A stretch of 64,000 nt of DNA from Artemia franciscana (taxonomy: Eukaryota; Arthropoda; Branchiopoda; Anostraca; Artemiidae): contig NC_088867.1 in NCBI RefSeq assembly GCF_032884065.1, positions 43,600,241 through 43,664,240 of the forward strand, given 5' to 3'. This document shows, one piece after another, positions 12,016-27,065 of this stretch (within the stretch, counting starts at the first letter, position 1; each line of letters starts with the position of its first letter). The notes under the pieces were generated by a model. That model ran no database searches, was not told where the DNA came from, and was given only the letters and a program-made list of their open reading frames with translations. The position numbers and the translations under genes were made by a program.

Positions 12016-12115
12016 NNNNNNNNNNNNNNNNNNNNNNNNNNNNNNNNNNNNNNNNNNNNNNNNNNNNNNNNNNNNNNNNNNNNNNNNNNNNNNNNNNNNN
12101 NNNNNNNNNNNNNNN
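12016..12115. other. Assembly gap, 100 N
   Basis: Exactly 100 N, a conventional placeholder of unknown true size. It lies between TG-rich sequence and the A-rich interior of a Helitron, a place where repeats would break assembly. Confidence 0.99.
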
Positions 12116-12757
12116 ACTAAAAAAGGTAAAAACTAAAAGAACTAAAAAAGAAAAAAATAAATGACGACACTCAAAGAGAAAGCGACCAGGACAAAAGGAA
12201 TGTTCGATTAGCAATCAACAAAGCACCGGGACACAGGGAGTATAAATGACGACCAGGACAAAACTAAAAAATCTAAAAATCTAAATAAACTAAAAAAGAA
12301 AAAAAAAGGAAAAAAATAAAGGAGAAAAACAAAACTAAAAAACGAATGTATATACAGACCGGTACACCGGGATACAAATGACGACCGGGACACAGGGAAT
12401 ATAAATGACGACCGGGAGACGACCGGGACACCGGGACAGGGAATGGTCGATTAGCAATCACCATCAACAAAGCTCAAGGGCAATCATTAGAATCATGAGG
12501 TATAGATCTGAATACAGATTGTTTTCCCATGGACCATTATATGTTGCATGTTCAAGAGTCGGTAAACCTGACAATCTATTTATATGCAAAGACAATGGGA
12601 CAGCAAAGAATGTTGTATATTCGCAAGTTTTACGTAGTTAAAACCATATATATATATCTATCTATATTCACAGGTGGGACATAGGGACACAACTACAATG
12701 GCGCGTAACTATTATGGCGCGTAACGACTTACGCGCGCGGGGGGGCTTGGGGGGGGG
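12116..12757 (+). mobile_element. Helitron 3' portion, truncated at both ends
   Basis: It contains the A-rich interior, the GACCGGGACACAGG minisatellite, and a decayed helicase tail (GCAATCACCATCAACAAAGC; the helicase frame reads [34 protein letters not shown]) ending at about 12641. The 3' subterminal text ATTCACAGGTGGGACATAGG and GGCGCGTAAC follows. It breaks off in a G-run at about 12757, before the terminal hairpins, and joins a helicase fragment directly. Confidence 0.8.
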
Positions 12758-13990
12758 CAAAATGATATAGCGTTGGCAATTGCGTCGTCCGGAATAGCCG
12801 CAACATTGCTGCCTGGTGGAAGAACTGCTCATTCCGCTTTGAAATTGCCTCTGAACTTGCATTCTACAGAAACTCCCACGTGCAATATTTCCAAATCATC
12901 TGGGATGGGTAAAGTATTGCAGCAATGCAAACTTATTATTTGGGATGAGTGCACAATGGCACACAAAAAATCGCTCGAGGCTCTGGATCAATGCTTGAAA
13001 GATTTGCGAGGGAAGTCGAAACCCTTTGGCAGCACATTAATATTGCTTGCGGGAGATTTCAGGCAAACATTACCTATAATACCTAGATCAACTCCTGCAG
13101 ACGAAATGAATGCTTGCCTGAAAAATTCTAATTTATGGGCAGACGTAAAAACATTAAAATTAACTACAAATATGCGTGTCCGATTGCAAAACGATGACTC
13201 TGGTCAAACATTTTCAGATCAATTGCTGGCAATGGGAAACGGAAAGCTCCCAGGAGACTCAATTTCAGGACGTATACAACTACCTGCTGATTTCTGTAAT
13301 TTAGTGACGTCCAAAAATGAATTGATTGAAAAAGTATTTCCGAATATTCTAAAAAATTATAAAAATAATAAATGGCTAAGTGAAAGAGCGATTCTCGCAC
13401 CCAAAAATATAGACGTCCACGAAATCAACAATATTGTTTTGACCAAGATTCGAGACAAGGCAGTCCTTTACAAGTCAGTCGACACAGTTTTGGAACCAAA
13501 TGAAGCGGTTAATTATCCATCTGAATTTTTAAATTCCATAGATCTTTCAGGGTTTCCACCACACGTGCTACAACTAAAAATAGGCGTACCAATAATACTT
13601 TTAAGAAATATAAACCCACCAAAGCTTTGCAATGGCACTCGATTTGCCGTAAAAAAAAACAATGGAAAACCTAATAGAGGCCACAATCTTGACAGGGCCT
13701 TTTGAGGGTGAGGCTGTTCTTATTCCTCGCATTCCCATGATTCCAACGGATCTGCCTTTTCAATTTAAAAGATTGCAATTCCCAATTCGATTAGCATTTG
13801 CAATCACCATTAACAAAGCTCAAGGTCAATCATTAGAAAAATGTGGTATAGATCTTAATACTAATTGTTTTTTCCCATGGACAATTGTACGTTGCATGTT
13901 CGAGGGTCGGTAAACCTGACAATGTATTTATATGCAGCGACAATTGGACAGCGAAGAATGTTGTATATTCGCAAGTTTTACGCAGTTAAT
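12758..13990 (+). pseudogene. Helitron PIF1-type helicase, 5'-truncated and frameshifted
   Basis: The frame ...DIALAIASSGIAATLLPGG is the segment just after the Walker A loop in Helitron Rep/Hel helicases. Then come a Walker B-like IIWDECTM (about 12942), LLAGDFRQTLPI (motif III, about 13050), LTTNMRV (about 13160), ERAILAPKN, GVPIILLRNINPPKLCNGTR and FAITINKAQGQSLEKCGIDL (motif VI). Walker A and the whole Rep nuclease part are absent, because the sequence starts at a junction with a Helitron 3' tail. An extra A in the run near 13650 shifts the frame, and a longer T-run near 13868 shifts it again. It cannot encode a working helicase. The C-terminal part is repeated immediately downstream. Confidence 0.9.
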
Positions 13991-13997
13991 TTGTATT

Positions 13998-14496
13998 TGG
14001 GAACCAAATGAAGCGGTTAATTATCCATCTGAATTTTTAAATTCCATAGATCCTTCAGGGTTTCCACCACACGTGCTACAACTAAAAATAGGCGTACCAA
14101 TAATACTTTTAAGAAATATCAACCCACCAAAGCTTTGCAATGGTACGCGACTTGCCGTAAAAAAAACAATGGAAAACCTAATAGAGGCCACAATCTTGAC
14201 AGGGCCTTATGAGGGCAAGGCTGTTCTTATTCCTCGCATTCCCATGATTCCAACGGATCTGCTTTTTCAATTTAAAAGATTGCAATTCCCAATTCGATTA
14301 GCATTTGCAACCACCATCAACAAAGCTCAAGGGCAATCACTAGAAAAATGTGGTATAGATCTTAATACAGATTGCTTTACCAATGTACAATTGTATGTTG
14401 CATCTTTGAGGGTCGGTAAACCTGACAATCTATTTATACGCACAGACAATGGGACAGCGAAGACTGTTGTATATTCACAAGTTTTACGTAGTTAAT
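13998..14496 (+). pseudogene. Tandem duplicate of Helitron helicase C-terminus
   Basis: From EPNEAVNYPSEF to VVYSQVLRS-stop, this ~500-bp block repeats 13491-13990. The frame stays open through both runs that are shifted in the first copy, including GVPIILLRNINPPKLCNGTR and TTINKAQGQSLEKCGIDL (first residue T, where the first copy has I). Its first bases join the end of copy 1 at TTTGTATTTGG|GAACC. Lacking motifs I-IV, it has no helicase function by itself. The open frame suggests it is younger or closer to the parent gene. Confidence 0.85.
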
Positions 14497-14522
14497 TTGT
14501 ATTGTATCTATCTATCTATCTA

Positions 14523-14847
14523 TCTATATAAAAACGAGTTGTGTGTATGCATGTTTGTTTGTTTGTAAAAAGAGCGTTTGCATATGACGTCATTATTAGT
14601 ACATACGGCTTTGTATATGGACAGACAATGGGAAAGCCAAGAATGTTGTATATTCGCAATTTTTACGTAGTTTGAAACACATATATAAATCTATCTATAT
14701 TCACAGGTGGGACACAGGGACACAACTACAATGGCGCGTAACTAATATGGCGCGTAACGACTTACGCGCGCAGGGGGGCTTGGGGGGGCGCGAAGCGCCC
14801 CACCAACTAGGTGTTGGGGTGGCGCGAAGCGCCACCCCAAGAGCTAG
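14523..14847 (+). mobile_element. Short non-autonomous Helitron (~325 bp)
   Basis: The 5' end TCTATATAAAAACGAGTTGT differs from the other local elements (AAAAATAAGTTGTCTGT). The 3' end is the shared type: GGCGCGTAAC repeats, a hairpin GGGGCGCGAAGCGCCCC, a second hairpin TTGGGGTGGCGC-GAA-GCGCCACCCCAA at 14814-14840, then GAGCTAG with CTAG at 14844-14847 and T following. TC start, hairpin, CTRR and an A|T target are Helitron hallmarks. It is almost entirely termini, with one helicase-tail scrap (GACAATGGGAAAGCCAAGAA). Confidence 0.8.
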
Positions 14848-14865
14848 TATATCTATATATATCTA

Positions 14866-16824
14866 TCTATATATATAAAAATAAGTTGTCTGTGGATGGA
14901 TGGATGTGTCAGGTGACGTCACCTGAAAAAAACTGGATTAGGTGACGTCAAAACTGAAAAAACTAAAAAAAGGCAAAAACTACAAAAAAAACTAATAAAA
15001 AAAATAAAAAAGCTAAAAAACTAAAAAAACTATAAAGGTAAAAACCAATAAAAAACTAAAAAAAAAACTGAAAAAACTAAAAAAAGGCAAAAACTACAAA
15101 AAAAACCTAAAAACTAATAAAAAAAAGTAAAAAAGCTAAAAAACTAAAAAACTAAAAAAACTAAAAAAAGGTAAAAAACTAAAAAAAATGAAAAATAAAA
15201 AAAAACTAAAAAAAAGGAAAAAACTGAAAAATAAGCTAAAATAAAGGTAAAAACCAATAAAAAACTAAAAAAAAAAAGGAAAAAAACTAATAAATGACGA
15301 CACTCAAAGAGAAAGCGACCAGGACAAAAGGAATGTTCGATTAGCAATCAACAAAGCACCGGGACACAGGGAGTATAAATGACGACCAGGACATAAGTAA
15401 AAAAAAAAAAACTATCTATATATATAAAAATAAGTTGTCTGTGGATCTGTGGATCGTGGATCAGGTGACGTCACCTGAAAAAACTGGATCAGGTGACGTC
15501 AAAACTGAAAAAACTAAAAAAAGGCAAAAACTACAAAAAAAACTAAAAACTAATAAAAAAAATAAAAAAGCTAAAAAACTAAAAAAACTAAAAAAAGGCA
15601 AAAACTACAAAAAAACTAAAAACTAATAAAAAAAATAAAAAAGCTAAAAAACTAAAAAAACTAAAAAAACTAAAAAAAGGTAAAAAACTAAAAAAACTAA
15701 AAACTAAAAAAAAAACTAAAAAAGGTAAAAACTAAAAGAACTAAAAAAGAAAAAAATAAATGACGACACTCAAAGAGAAAGCGACCAGGACAAAAGGAAT
15801 GTTTGATTAGCAATCAACAAAGCACCGGGACACAGGGAGTATAAATGACGACCAGGACACAAGTAAAAAAAAAAAATTAACAAAACTAAAAAGAAGGTAA
15901 AAACTACAAAAAAACTAAAAAGAAAAAAAAAACTAAAAACTAATAAAAAAACTAAAAAATCTAAAAATCTAAATAAACTAAAAAAGAAAAAAAAAAGGAA
16001 AAAAATAAAGGAGAAAACAAAACTAAAAAACGAATGTATATACAGACCGGTACACCGGGATACAAATGACGACCGGGACACAGGGAATATAAATAACGAC
16101 CGGGACACAGGGACACAACTACAACGGGGACACCGGGGGAAACAGGGGGATATAAATGACGACCGGGACAAAAAAACTAAAAAGAAAAAAAAACTAAAAA
16201 CTAATAAAAAAAACTAAAAAATCTAAAAATCTAAATAAGCTAAAAAAGAAAAAAAAAGGAAAAAAATAAAGGAGAAAAACAAAACTAAAAAACGAATGTA
16301 TATACAGACCGGGACACCGGGATACAAATGACGACCGGGACCCGGGACACAGGGAATATAAATGACGACCGGGACACAGGGACACAACTACAACGGGGAC
16401 ACCGGGGGAAACAGGGGGATGTAAATGACGACCGGGACACCGGGACAGGGAATGGTCGATTAGCAATCACCATCAACAAAGCTCAAGGGCAATCATTAGA
16501 ATCATGAGGTATAGATCTGAATACAGATTGTTTTCCCATGGACCATTATATGTTGCATGTTCAAGAGTCGGTAAACCTGACAATCTATTTATATGCAAAG
16601 ACAATGGGACAGCAAAGAATGTTGTATATTCGCAAGTTTTACGTAGTTAAAACCATATATATATATCTATCTATATTCACAGGTGGGACATAGGGACACA
16701 ACTACAATGGCGCGTAACTATTATGGCGCGTAACGACTTACGCGCGCGGGGGGGCTTGGGGGGGGCGCGAAGCGCCCCCACCAACTAGGTGTGGGGTGGC
16801 GCGAAGCGCCACCCCAACAGCTAG
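14866..16824 (+). mobile_element. Non-autonomous Helitron with two 5' ends
   Basis: The 5' end TCTATATATATAAAAATAAG is at 14866, and the same terminus begins again at 15415 after the text GACCAGGACATAAGT plus an A-run. The interior is CTAAAAAAAGGCAAAAACTA-type A-rich repeat, then GACCGGGACAC minisatellite, then a decayed helicase tail (about 16445-16650). The 3' hairpin is at 16792-16816, with CTAG at 16821-16824 followed by T. Each 5' end carries the palindrome CAGGTGACGTCACCTG (14910-14925, 15462-15477). It is either one element with a duplicated 5' end, or a truncated element abutting a complete one. Confidence 0.85.
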
Positions 16825-18215
16825 TATATATATAAAAATAAGTTGTCTGTCTGTGGATCTGTGGATCAGGTGACGTCATGTTTCTGTGTCGGCTGACGTC
16901 ATGAAATTAGTTGTCGTCATTTTTGTTATGACGATGCTTAGTATATTGTAAAACACATTAATTTGGTTAATAATATACCATTTAAAACGCCAAAATGAAC
17001 ATGCTGGAGTAGTCACTCGGTGAGAGAGGGTGTCAGAACGGAGAATGAAGGTCCCAGGTTCAAATCCTGGCTAGGCTAAAAAAGGTAAAAAACTAAAAAC
17101 TAAAAAAAAAACTGAAAAAACTAAAAAAAGGCAAAAACTACAAAAAAAACTAAAAACTAATAAAAAAAAATAAAAAGGCTAAAAAACTAAAAAAACTAAA
17201 AAACTAAAAAAACTAAAAAAAGGTAATAAAAAAACTAAAAAAAGGAAAAAACTGAAAAATAGAAGAGAAAAAGAAAACTAATAAAATTAAGAATAAAAAT
17301 AAAAAAAGATAAAAACTAAAAAAAAAAGTAAAAAGAAAAAACGAAAAAAAACTAAAAAAGCTAAAAAAAAAGGTAAAAACCAATAAAAAACTAAAAAGAA
17401 GAAAAGGAAAAAAACTAAAAAAAATTTTCATCTAAAAAACTAAAAAAAACTAAAAAAGGTAAGAACTAAAAAAGAAAAAAATAAATGACGACACTCAAAG
17501 AGAAAGCGACCGGGACAAAAGGAATGTTCGATTAGCAATCAACAAAGCACCGGGACACAGGGAGTATAAATGACGACCAGGACATAAGTAAAAAAAAAAA
17601 CTAAAAAAACTAAAAGAAGGTAAAAACTACAAAAAAACTAAAAAGAAAAAAAAAACTAAAAACTAATAAAAAAAACTAAAAAATCTAAAAATCTAAATAA
17701 ACTAAAAAAGAAAAAAAAATAAAAAAGGAAAAAAATAAAGGAGAAAAACAAAACTAAAAAACGAATGTATATACAGACCGGGACACCGGGATACAAATGA
17801 CGACCGGGACACAGGGAATATAAATGACCATACATAAGCCATAATGACCAGGACATAAGTAAAAAATATAAATGACGACCGGGACACAGGGACACAACTA
17901 CAACGGGGACGCCGGGGGGCACAGGGGGATATAAATGACGACCGGGCCAGGGAATAGTCGATTAGCAATCACCATCAACAAAGCTCAAGGGCAATCATTA
18001 GAATCATGAGGTATAGATCTGAATACGGATTGTTTTCCCATGGACCATTATATGTTGCATGTTCAAGAGTCGGTAAACCTGACAATCTATTTATATGCAC
18101 AGACAATGGGACAGCAAAGAATGTTGTATATTCGCAAGTTTTACGTAGTTAAAAACATATATATAATATATCTATCTATATTCACAGGTGGGACATAGGG
18201 ACACAACTACAATAT
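16825..18215 (+). mobile_element. Helitron, 3' end lost
   Basis: It starts directly after the preceding CTAG as TATATATATAAAAATAAG, without a clear TC, then GTTGTCTGTCTGTGGATC and two TGACGTCA sites. It includes a tRNA-like segment near 17005-17078, the A-rich and minisatellite interior, and a helicase tail at about 17945-18150. The 3' text stops at ACACAACTACAA and runs into (AT)n, so the terminal hairpins and CTAG are missing. Confidence 0.75.
17005..17078 (+). ncRNA. tRNA-like segment with Pol III B-box (SINE head?)
   Basis: 17054-17070 forms a perfect T-arm: CCAGG-TTCAAAT-CCTGG. GGTTCAAATCC closely fits the B-box consensus GGTTCGANTCC. A possible A-box, TAGTCACTCGG, lies about 35 nt upstream. 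The acceptor and anticodon arms do not pair convincingly, so it is not a functional tRNA. The poly-A-rich run right after it fits a tRNA-derived SINE fragment captured by the Helitron. Confidence 0.4.
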
Positions 18216-18221
18216 ATATAG

Positions 18222-18249
<28 letters not shown>
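18216..18249. repeat. (AT)n microsatellite
   Basis: Short (TA)n tract joining the truncated end of one Helitron to the TC start of the next. Confidence 0.9.
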
Positions 18250-18252
<3 letters not shown>

Positions 18253-19817
18253 ATATATATAAAAATAAGTTGTCTGTGGATGGATGGATGGATGGATGTG
18301 TGGATGGATGTGTCAGGTGACGTCACCTGAAAAAACTGGATCAGGTGACGTCAAAACTGAAAAAACTAAAAAAAGGCAAAAACTACAAAAAAAAACTAAA
18401 AACTAATAAAAAAAATAAAAAAGCTAAAAAACTAAAAAAACTATAAAGGTAAAAACCAATAAAAAACTAAAAAAAAAACTGAAAAAACTAAAAAAAGGCA
18501 AAAACTACAAAAAAAAACTAAAAACTAATAAAAAAAGTAAAAAGCTAAAAAACTAAAAAAACTAAAAAAACTAAAAAAAGGTAAAAAACTAAAAAAAATA
18601 AAAAATAAAAAAAAAACTAAAAAAAAAGGAAAAAAACTGAAAAATAAGCTAAAATAAAGGTAAAAACCAATAAAAAACTAAAAAAAAAAGGAAAAAACTA
18701 ATAAATGACGACACTCAAAGAGAAAGCGACCAGGACAAAAAACTAAAAAAAAAGGCAAAAACTACAAAAAAACTAAAAACTAATAAAAAAAATAAAAAAG
18801 CTAAAAAACTAAAAAAACTAAAAAAAGGTAAAAAACTAAAAAAACTAAAAACTAAAAAAAAACTAAAAAAGGTAAAAACTAAAAGAACTAAAAAAGAAAA
18901 AAATAAATGACGACACTCAAAGAGAAAGCGACCAGGACAAAAGGAATGTTCGATTAGCAATCAACAAAGCACCGGGACACAGGGAGTATAAATGACGACC
19001 AGGACACAAGTAAAAAAAAAAATTAACAAAACTAAAAAGAAGGTAAAAACTACAAAAAAACTAAAAAGAAAAAAAAACTAAAAACTAATAAAAAAACTAA
19101 AAAATCTAAAAATCTAAATAAACTAAAAAAGAAAAAAAAAGGAAAAAAATAAAGGAGAAAAACAAAACTAAAAAACGAATGTATATACAGACCGGTACAC
19201 CGGGATACAAATGACGACCGGGACACAGGGAATATAAATAACGACCGGGACACAGGGACACAACTACAACGGGGACACCGGGGGAAACAGGGGGATATAA
19301 ATGACGACCGGGACAAAAAAACTAAAAAGAAATAAAAACTAAAAACTAATAAAAAAAACTAAAAAATCTAAAAATCTAAATAAGCTAAAAAAGAAAAAAA
19401 AAGGAAAAAAATAAAGGAGAAAAACAAAACTAAAAAACGAATGTATATACAGACCGGGACACCGGGATACAAATGATGACCGGGACCCGGGACACAGGGA
19501 ATATAAATGACGACCGGGACACAGGGACACAACTACAACGGGGACACCGGGGGAAACAGGGGGATAACCTGACAATCTATTTATATGCAAAGACAATGGG
19601 ACAGCAAAGAATGTTGTATATTCGCAAGTTTTACGTAGTTAAAACCATATATATATATATATCTATATTCACAGGTGGGACATAGGGACACAACTACAAT
19701 GGCGCGTAACTATTATGGCGCGTAACGACTTGCGCGCGCGGGGGGGCTTGGGGGGGGCGCGAAGCGCCCCCACCAACTAGGTGTTGGGGTGGCGCGAAGC
19801 GCCACCCCAACAGCTAG
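18250..19817 (+). mobile_element. Complete non-autonomous Helitron (1568 bp)
   Basis: TCTATATATATAAAAATAAG at 18250, GGATG tandem, palindrome CAGGTGACGTCACCTG at 18314-18329, A-rich interior, GACCGGGACAC minisatellite, a short helicase tail (about 19566-19645), hairpin at 19784-19810, and CTAG at 19814-19817 followed by T. It is nearly identical to 22646-24214, including internal rearrangements such as the CAGGACAAAAAACTAAAAA junction near 18733. That suggests very recent copying. No transposase is encoded. Confidence 0.9.
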
Positions 19818-20044
<227 letters not shown>

Positions 20045-20544
20045 GAAAAGGGCAAGATAATTTGTTCTAAAAACTGGCATACTAAGCTTTTCTGGTCTAA
20101 AAAATGGATCAAGATAGATCATGACTTCTCGGGAAAGTTGTCTCTCCCTCCCAACGCCCTTAATATTTTTTATTAAATTCTCTACAAGAAAAAAAGAACT
20201 AGAAAAACTGTTAAAATGAAGTTTGGCGATTGGACAAGGATTAGTGGCTATCAATCGTGTTATTACTGTACTGAAACTTTCCAATCTCGATTAATTTGAC
20301 ATCATGCTTGATCTATTATAGCTGGATATAGAAAAGAATGAACCCCAGTGAATCAGGTAGTATATTCACTAAAATATGACATAATAGGCAACATTACATC
20401 ATCTTATATATGACGATGCTGTTTTCGATGCAACCATGAACCGTGTTGTGTCATCATGACCAAACTGATCTTAACCGTTATTTTTTTCCTCTGCTAGTTT
20501 CTCAATATATTAAAATTGGCCTTATTATGTTTTTAATCTTCCAG

Positions 20545-20687
20545 AGAAATTTTGGGAGTTTCCTTCTTCTGATGTCCATGTAGAGCATCTCCTAAAAACT
20601 AAGCCACTACAAATTTGGAAGCCACATCTTAAGTTGGCTCCTTCTCATTTTGCCTGGCTCACAACATCTGTGATTGTCTGCGGAAAG
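20545..20687 (+). CDS. VPS18 homologue, internal exon (partial gene)
   Basis: A 3' splice site TTTTTAATCTTCCAG precedes 20545 and a 5' splice site AAG|GTGAAT follows 20687. Two bases complete a split codon, then 47 codons stay open, from KFWEFPSSDV to HFAWLTTSVIVCGK. From memory this resembles the Vps18/Pep3/deep-orange N-terminal region, where animal proteins have a REFPS-type block and, some 20 residues later, an AP..FAW block. VPS18 is a core subunit of the HOPS and CORVET tethering complexes, which act in late endosome, lysosome and vacuole fusion. The exon ends in phase 0. The next exon (30475) continues the same protein region after a 9.8-kb, Helitron-filled intron. Preceding exons were not found in the window. 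The identification rests on both exons together. Confidence 0.7.
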
Positions 20688-22597
20688 GTGAATTTTTCTT
20701 TCATCTTTATTGTTCAGAATATTTTTTTTTTCGTTGGTATAAAAAATGATTAGGAGCGTGTTAAGTTCCGATCACAAAAAAATGTATTTCACGAACAAAA
20801 AAAAAATGCAACCAAAATTTATTTAAACCTTAACCTTAGATTATGTCACATTATACTACTCGTAATAATTTCCTGACGAAAATAAAATCTATTTATATAT
20901 AAAATTTGTTTATTACTTATATTTTTTCCTCTTTGACTTCAACTTCCTTTTGACTTCAGCATCCCTCTTAAAACGTTGGAGATCCTCTTTTTTGATAAAC
21001 TGGATGTACATAGTTCTCTTCGATTTAGTATAACATACCCCTGGACATTCTCCGAAGTTTCACCTTAATCCCTTTAGTCTTTTCGTAAACCCCAAGAATC
21101 AAATATTTTCCTTTTCCTACTGATAAATCCTGAATTTAACAATGGGCAAATTGCAAATTTTGCAATCCCTGTTCTGGGGTTTTTGTGGGCATGACATCCC
21201 TTGAAGTATAGCTATTAGACCTTTTGATTGGTTTGAACAAAATGACAATTTCGAAAATATGATCAGGAAAAGGTGCCTAAATGGAAAAGGTAGGGTGTGG
21301 GGTTGGTTGTCCTCCAATCTATTCTCAACCCCCCCCCCCCAACCTCAACATATCTTGAGAGTTTCGGCCTAACACCATCAGCCGCTCCATATATATTTTC
21401 AAGCCAGAAATCGATCGTCATTTGCTGCCTCTTAAAAGGTACACTTAAATCCCCTTGATACTTGGTATATTCCAATAAGTACTAGTCCATAGCCATTTAA
21501 GGCTATGGACTAGTTTATGCATTAAGATGCCCCAGAACAGTAAAAAATAGATGGGTCACCCCTGGCTACACATATGGTACTTTGTTTGAGCCACTTGTCT
21601 GTGGACCTATTGCCGCAGAGTAATCTTGCTTTCATATCTGCTTTCAAGTTTGAAAGGGATATTTAGTACCACTCTCCGATTTCAAATTGATACACTGTTG
21701 TTCGATCTGGTTTAAATGTTCATTGATATCATAACTAATTATTTTTGATGTTCAGAAATGGCAGTTGCAGGCCAGAATAATTTCCTATATATTATGGTTG
21801 ACTGTTGAGTTATGCTCTTTGACAGATATTTTCTAGTTTTGAATGGGGTTTCGTCAAAGATTATAACGGTACGGCCAAATTAAAAGGGTACATATGAGAA
21901 TTTTTCAAAGTCTTGCATAAGAACAAAAATGGAAGTTCCCACGTTCTTTTTTATTGCCGGAACAGTTTTTCTTGGAGGTCTCATAAAAATATGTAAAAAT
22001 TACTACAGGTAGGATATACAATTGCTTTCAGATAAACTTCCTTGATATTTTATAGAAAGTGGTTGAGGGAGATGAATAAAACTTCGATTTCAACTCCTGA
22101 AAATATCTGTAAGGTTCATGCAAAAAGTTCAACCAAGTTCAATATTCGGAAAGTTTGTCAAAAAAGTGACTTCAGTGACTTTGCCATCAGAACTTAAAAT
22201 CAATATTTTCCTCATAGAAGTGTCTTATTTAGCTTAGTTTTTTGAGCTATCGGTTATGAAATATGTTTTACCTAAACAGCCAAATAAAATCGTAGTTGAA
22301 ATTGTGACAAATAGCTGAAGACCCAACAGAAGAAACACCGTCATCTAATAACACATTAAAAAAAAAAAAATCTCAAGTTTCCCTTTTGGGCTCTGAGAAT
22401 GTTTAAATAGCCAATATCAGACAATCCAAAAGGATTTTTGCTGTTTTTTTTTTTTCTAAAATTAGGGTTTACAGCCCACGATTGAATTTATCTATAGGTC
22501 TGATACGTTTTATTCTACCTTGTTCGGTAATTAAACATATTTAGATGTTTTTGTTTTTTCTCCCCTATACGATATATTTCCTTACGCGATATAAACA
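20688..22597 (+). other. VPS18 intron, non-Helitron part
   Basis: AT-rich, with no coding region or known repeat recognised. It contains a perfect hairpin at 21481-21514 (separate entry). Together with 22598-30474 this is one phase-0 intron of 9787 bp. Confidence 0.6.
21481..21514. other. Perfect 14-bp hairpin
   Basis: ACTAGTCCATAGCC, loop ATTTAA, then GGCTATGGACTAGT. The stem is perfect and the loop is 6 nt. No transposon end or tRNA context is seen around it. It could be a recent snap-back insertion or a structural signal. Confidence 0.9.
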
Positions 22598-22645
22598 CAG
22601 TATATATATATATATATATATAATATAAATATATATATATATATA
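22598..22645. repeat. (AT)n microsatellite
   Basis: (TA)n tract with an AATATAAAT interruption directly before the TC start of the next Helitron. Confidence 0.9.
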
Positions 22646-24213
22646 TCTATATATATAAAAATAAGTTGTCTGTGGATGGATGGATGGATGGATGTGTGGA
22701 TGGATGTGTCAGGTGACGTCACCTGAAAAAACTGGATTAGGTGACGTCAAAACTGAAAAAACTAAAAAAAGGCAAAAACTACAAAAAAAAACTAAAAACT
22801 AATAAAAAAAATAAAAAAGCTAAAAAACTAAAAAAACTATAAAGGTAAAAACCAATAAAAAACTAAAAAAAAAACTGAAAAAACTAAAAAAAGGCAAAAA
22901 CTACAAAAAAAAACTAAAAACTAATAAAAAAAGTAAAAAAGCTAAAAAACTAAAAAAACTAAAAAAACTAAAAAAAGGTAAAAACTAAAAAAAATAAAAA
23001 ATAAAAAAAAAACTAAAAAAAAGGAAAAAACTGAAAAATAAGCTAAAATAAAGGTAAAAACCAATAAAAAACTAAAAAAAAAAGGAAAAAACTAATAAAT
23101 GACGACACTCAAAGAGAAAGCGACCAGGACAAAAAACTAAAAAAAAAGGCAAAAACTACAAAAAAACTAAAAACTAATAAAAAAAATAAAAAAGCTAAAA
23201 AACTAAAAAAACTAAAAAAAGGTAAAAAACTAAAAAAACTAAAAACTAAAAAAAAACTAAAAAAGGTAAAAACTAAAAGAACTAAAAAAGAAAAAAATAA
23301 ATGACGACACTCAAAGAGAAAGCGACCAGGACAAAAGGAATGTTCGATTAGCAATCAACAAAGCACCGGGACACAGGGAGTATAAATGACGACCAGGACA
23401 CAAGTAAAAAAAAAAATTAACAAAACTAAAAAGAAGGTAAAAACTACAAAAAAACTAAAAAGAAAAAAAAACTAAAAACTAATAAAAAAACTAAAAAATC
23501 TAAAAATCTAAATAAACTAAAAAAGAAAAAAAAAGGAAAAAAATAAAGGAGAAAAACAAAACTAAAAAACGAATGTATATACAGACCGGTACACCGGGAT
23601 ACAAATGACGACCGGGACACAGGGAATATAAATAACGACCGGGACACAGGGACACAACTACAACGGGGACACCGGGGGAAACAGGGGGATATAAATGACG
23701 ACCGGGACAAAAAAACTAAAAAGAAATAAAAACTAAAACTAATAAAAAAAACTAAAAAATCTAAAAATCTAAATAAGCTAAAAAAGAAAAAAAAGGAAAA
23801 AAATAAAGGAGAAAAACAAAACTAAAAAACGAATGTATATACAGACCGGGACACCGGGATACAAATGATGACCGGGACCCGGGACACAGGGAATATAAAT
23901 GACGACCGGGACACAGGGACACAACTACAACGGGGACACCGGGGGAAACAGGGGGATAACCTGACAATCTATTTATATGCAAAGACAATGGGACAGCAAA
24001 GAATGTTGTATATTCGCAAGTTTTACGTAGTTAAAACCATATATATATATATATATATCTATATTCACAGGTGGGACATAGGGACACAACTACAATGGCG
24101 CGTAACTATTATGGCGCGTAACGACTTACGCGCGCGGGGGGGCTTGGGGGGGGCGCGAAGCGCCCCCCACCAACTAGGTGTTGGGGTGGCGCGAAGCGCC
24201 ACCCCAACAGCTA

Positions 24214-24214
<1 letters not shown>
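22646..24214 (+). mobile_element. Complete non-autonomous Helitron (1569 bp), near twin of 18250-19817
   Basis: Same termini, same interior order and same internal junctions as the upstream twin. Palindrome at 22710-22725, hairpin at 24181-24207, CTAG at 24211-24214 followed by T. It lies inside the VPS18 intron on the gene's coding strand. Differences from the twin are mostly A-run lengths and the (TA)n length in the 3' subterminal region (about 24040-24060). Confidence 0.9.

Positions 24215-27065
<2,851 letters not shown>

Noticed and set aside
12208-12470. Frames with [14 protein letters not shown] and FFFLFF text in the Helitron interiors (also at 15770-16479, 17656-17968, 19050-19596, 26204-26752 and 42292-42596)
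   Set aside because: They are antisense readings of the GACCGGGACACAGGGAATAT minisatellite and A-rich repeats, and they change frame from copy to copy.
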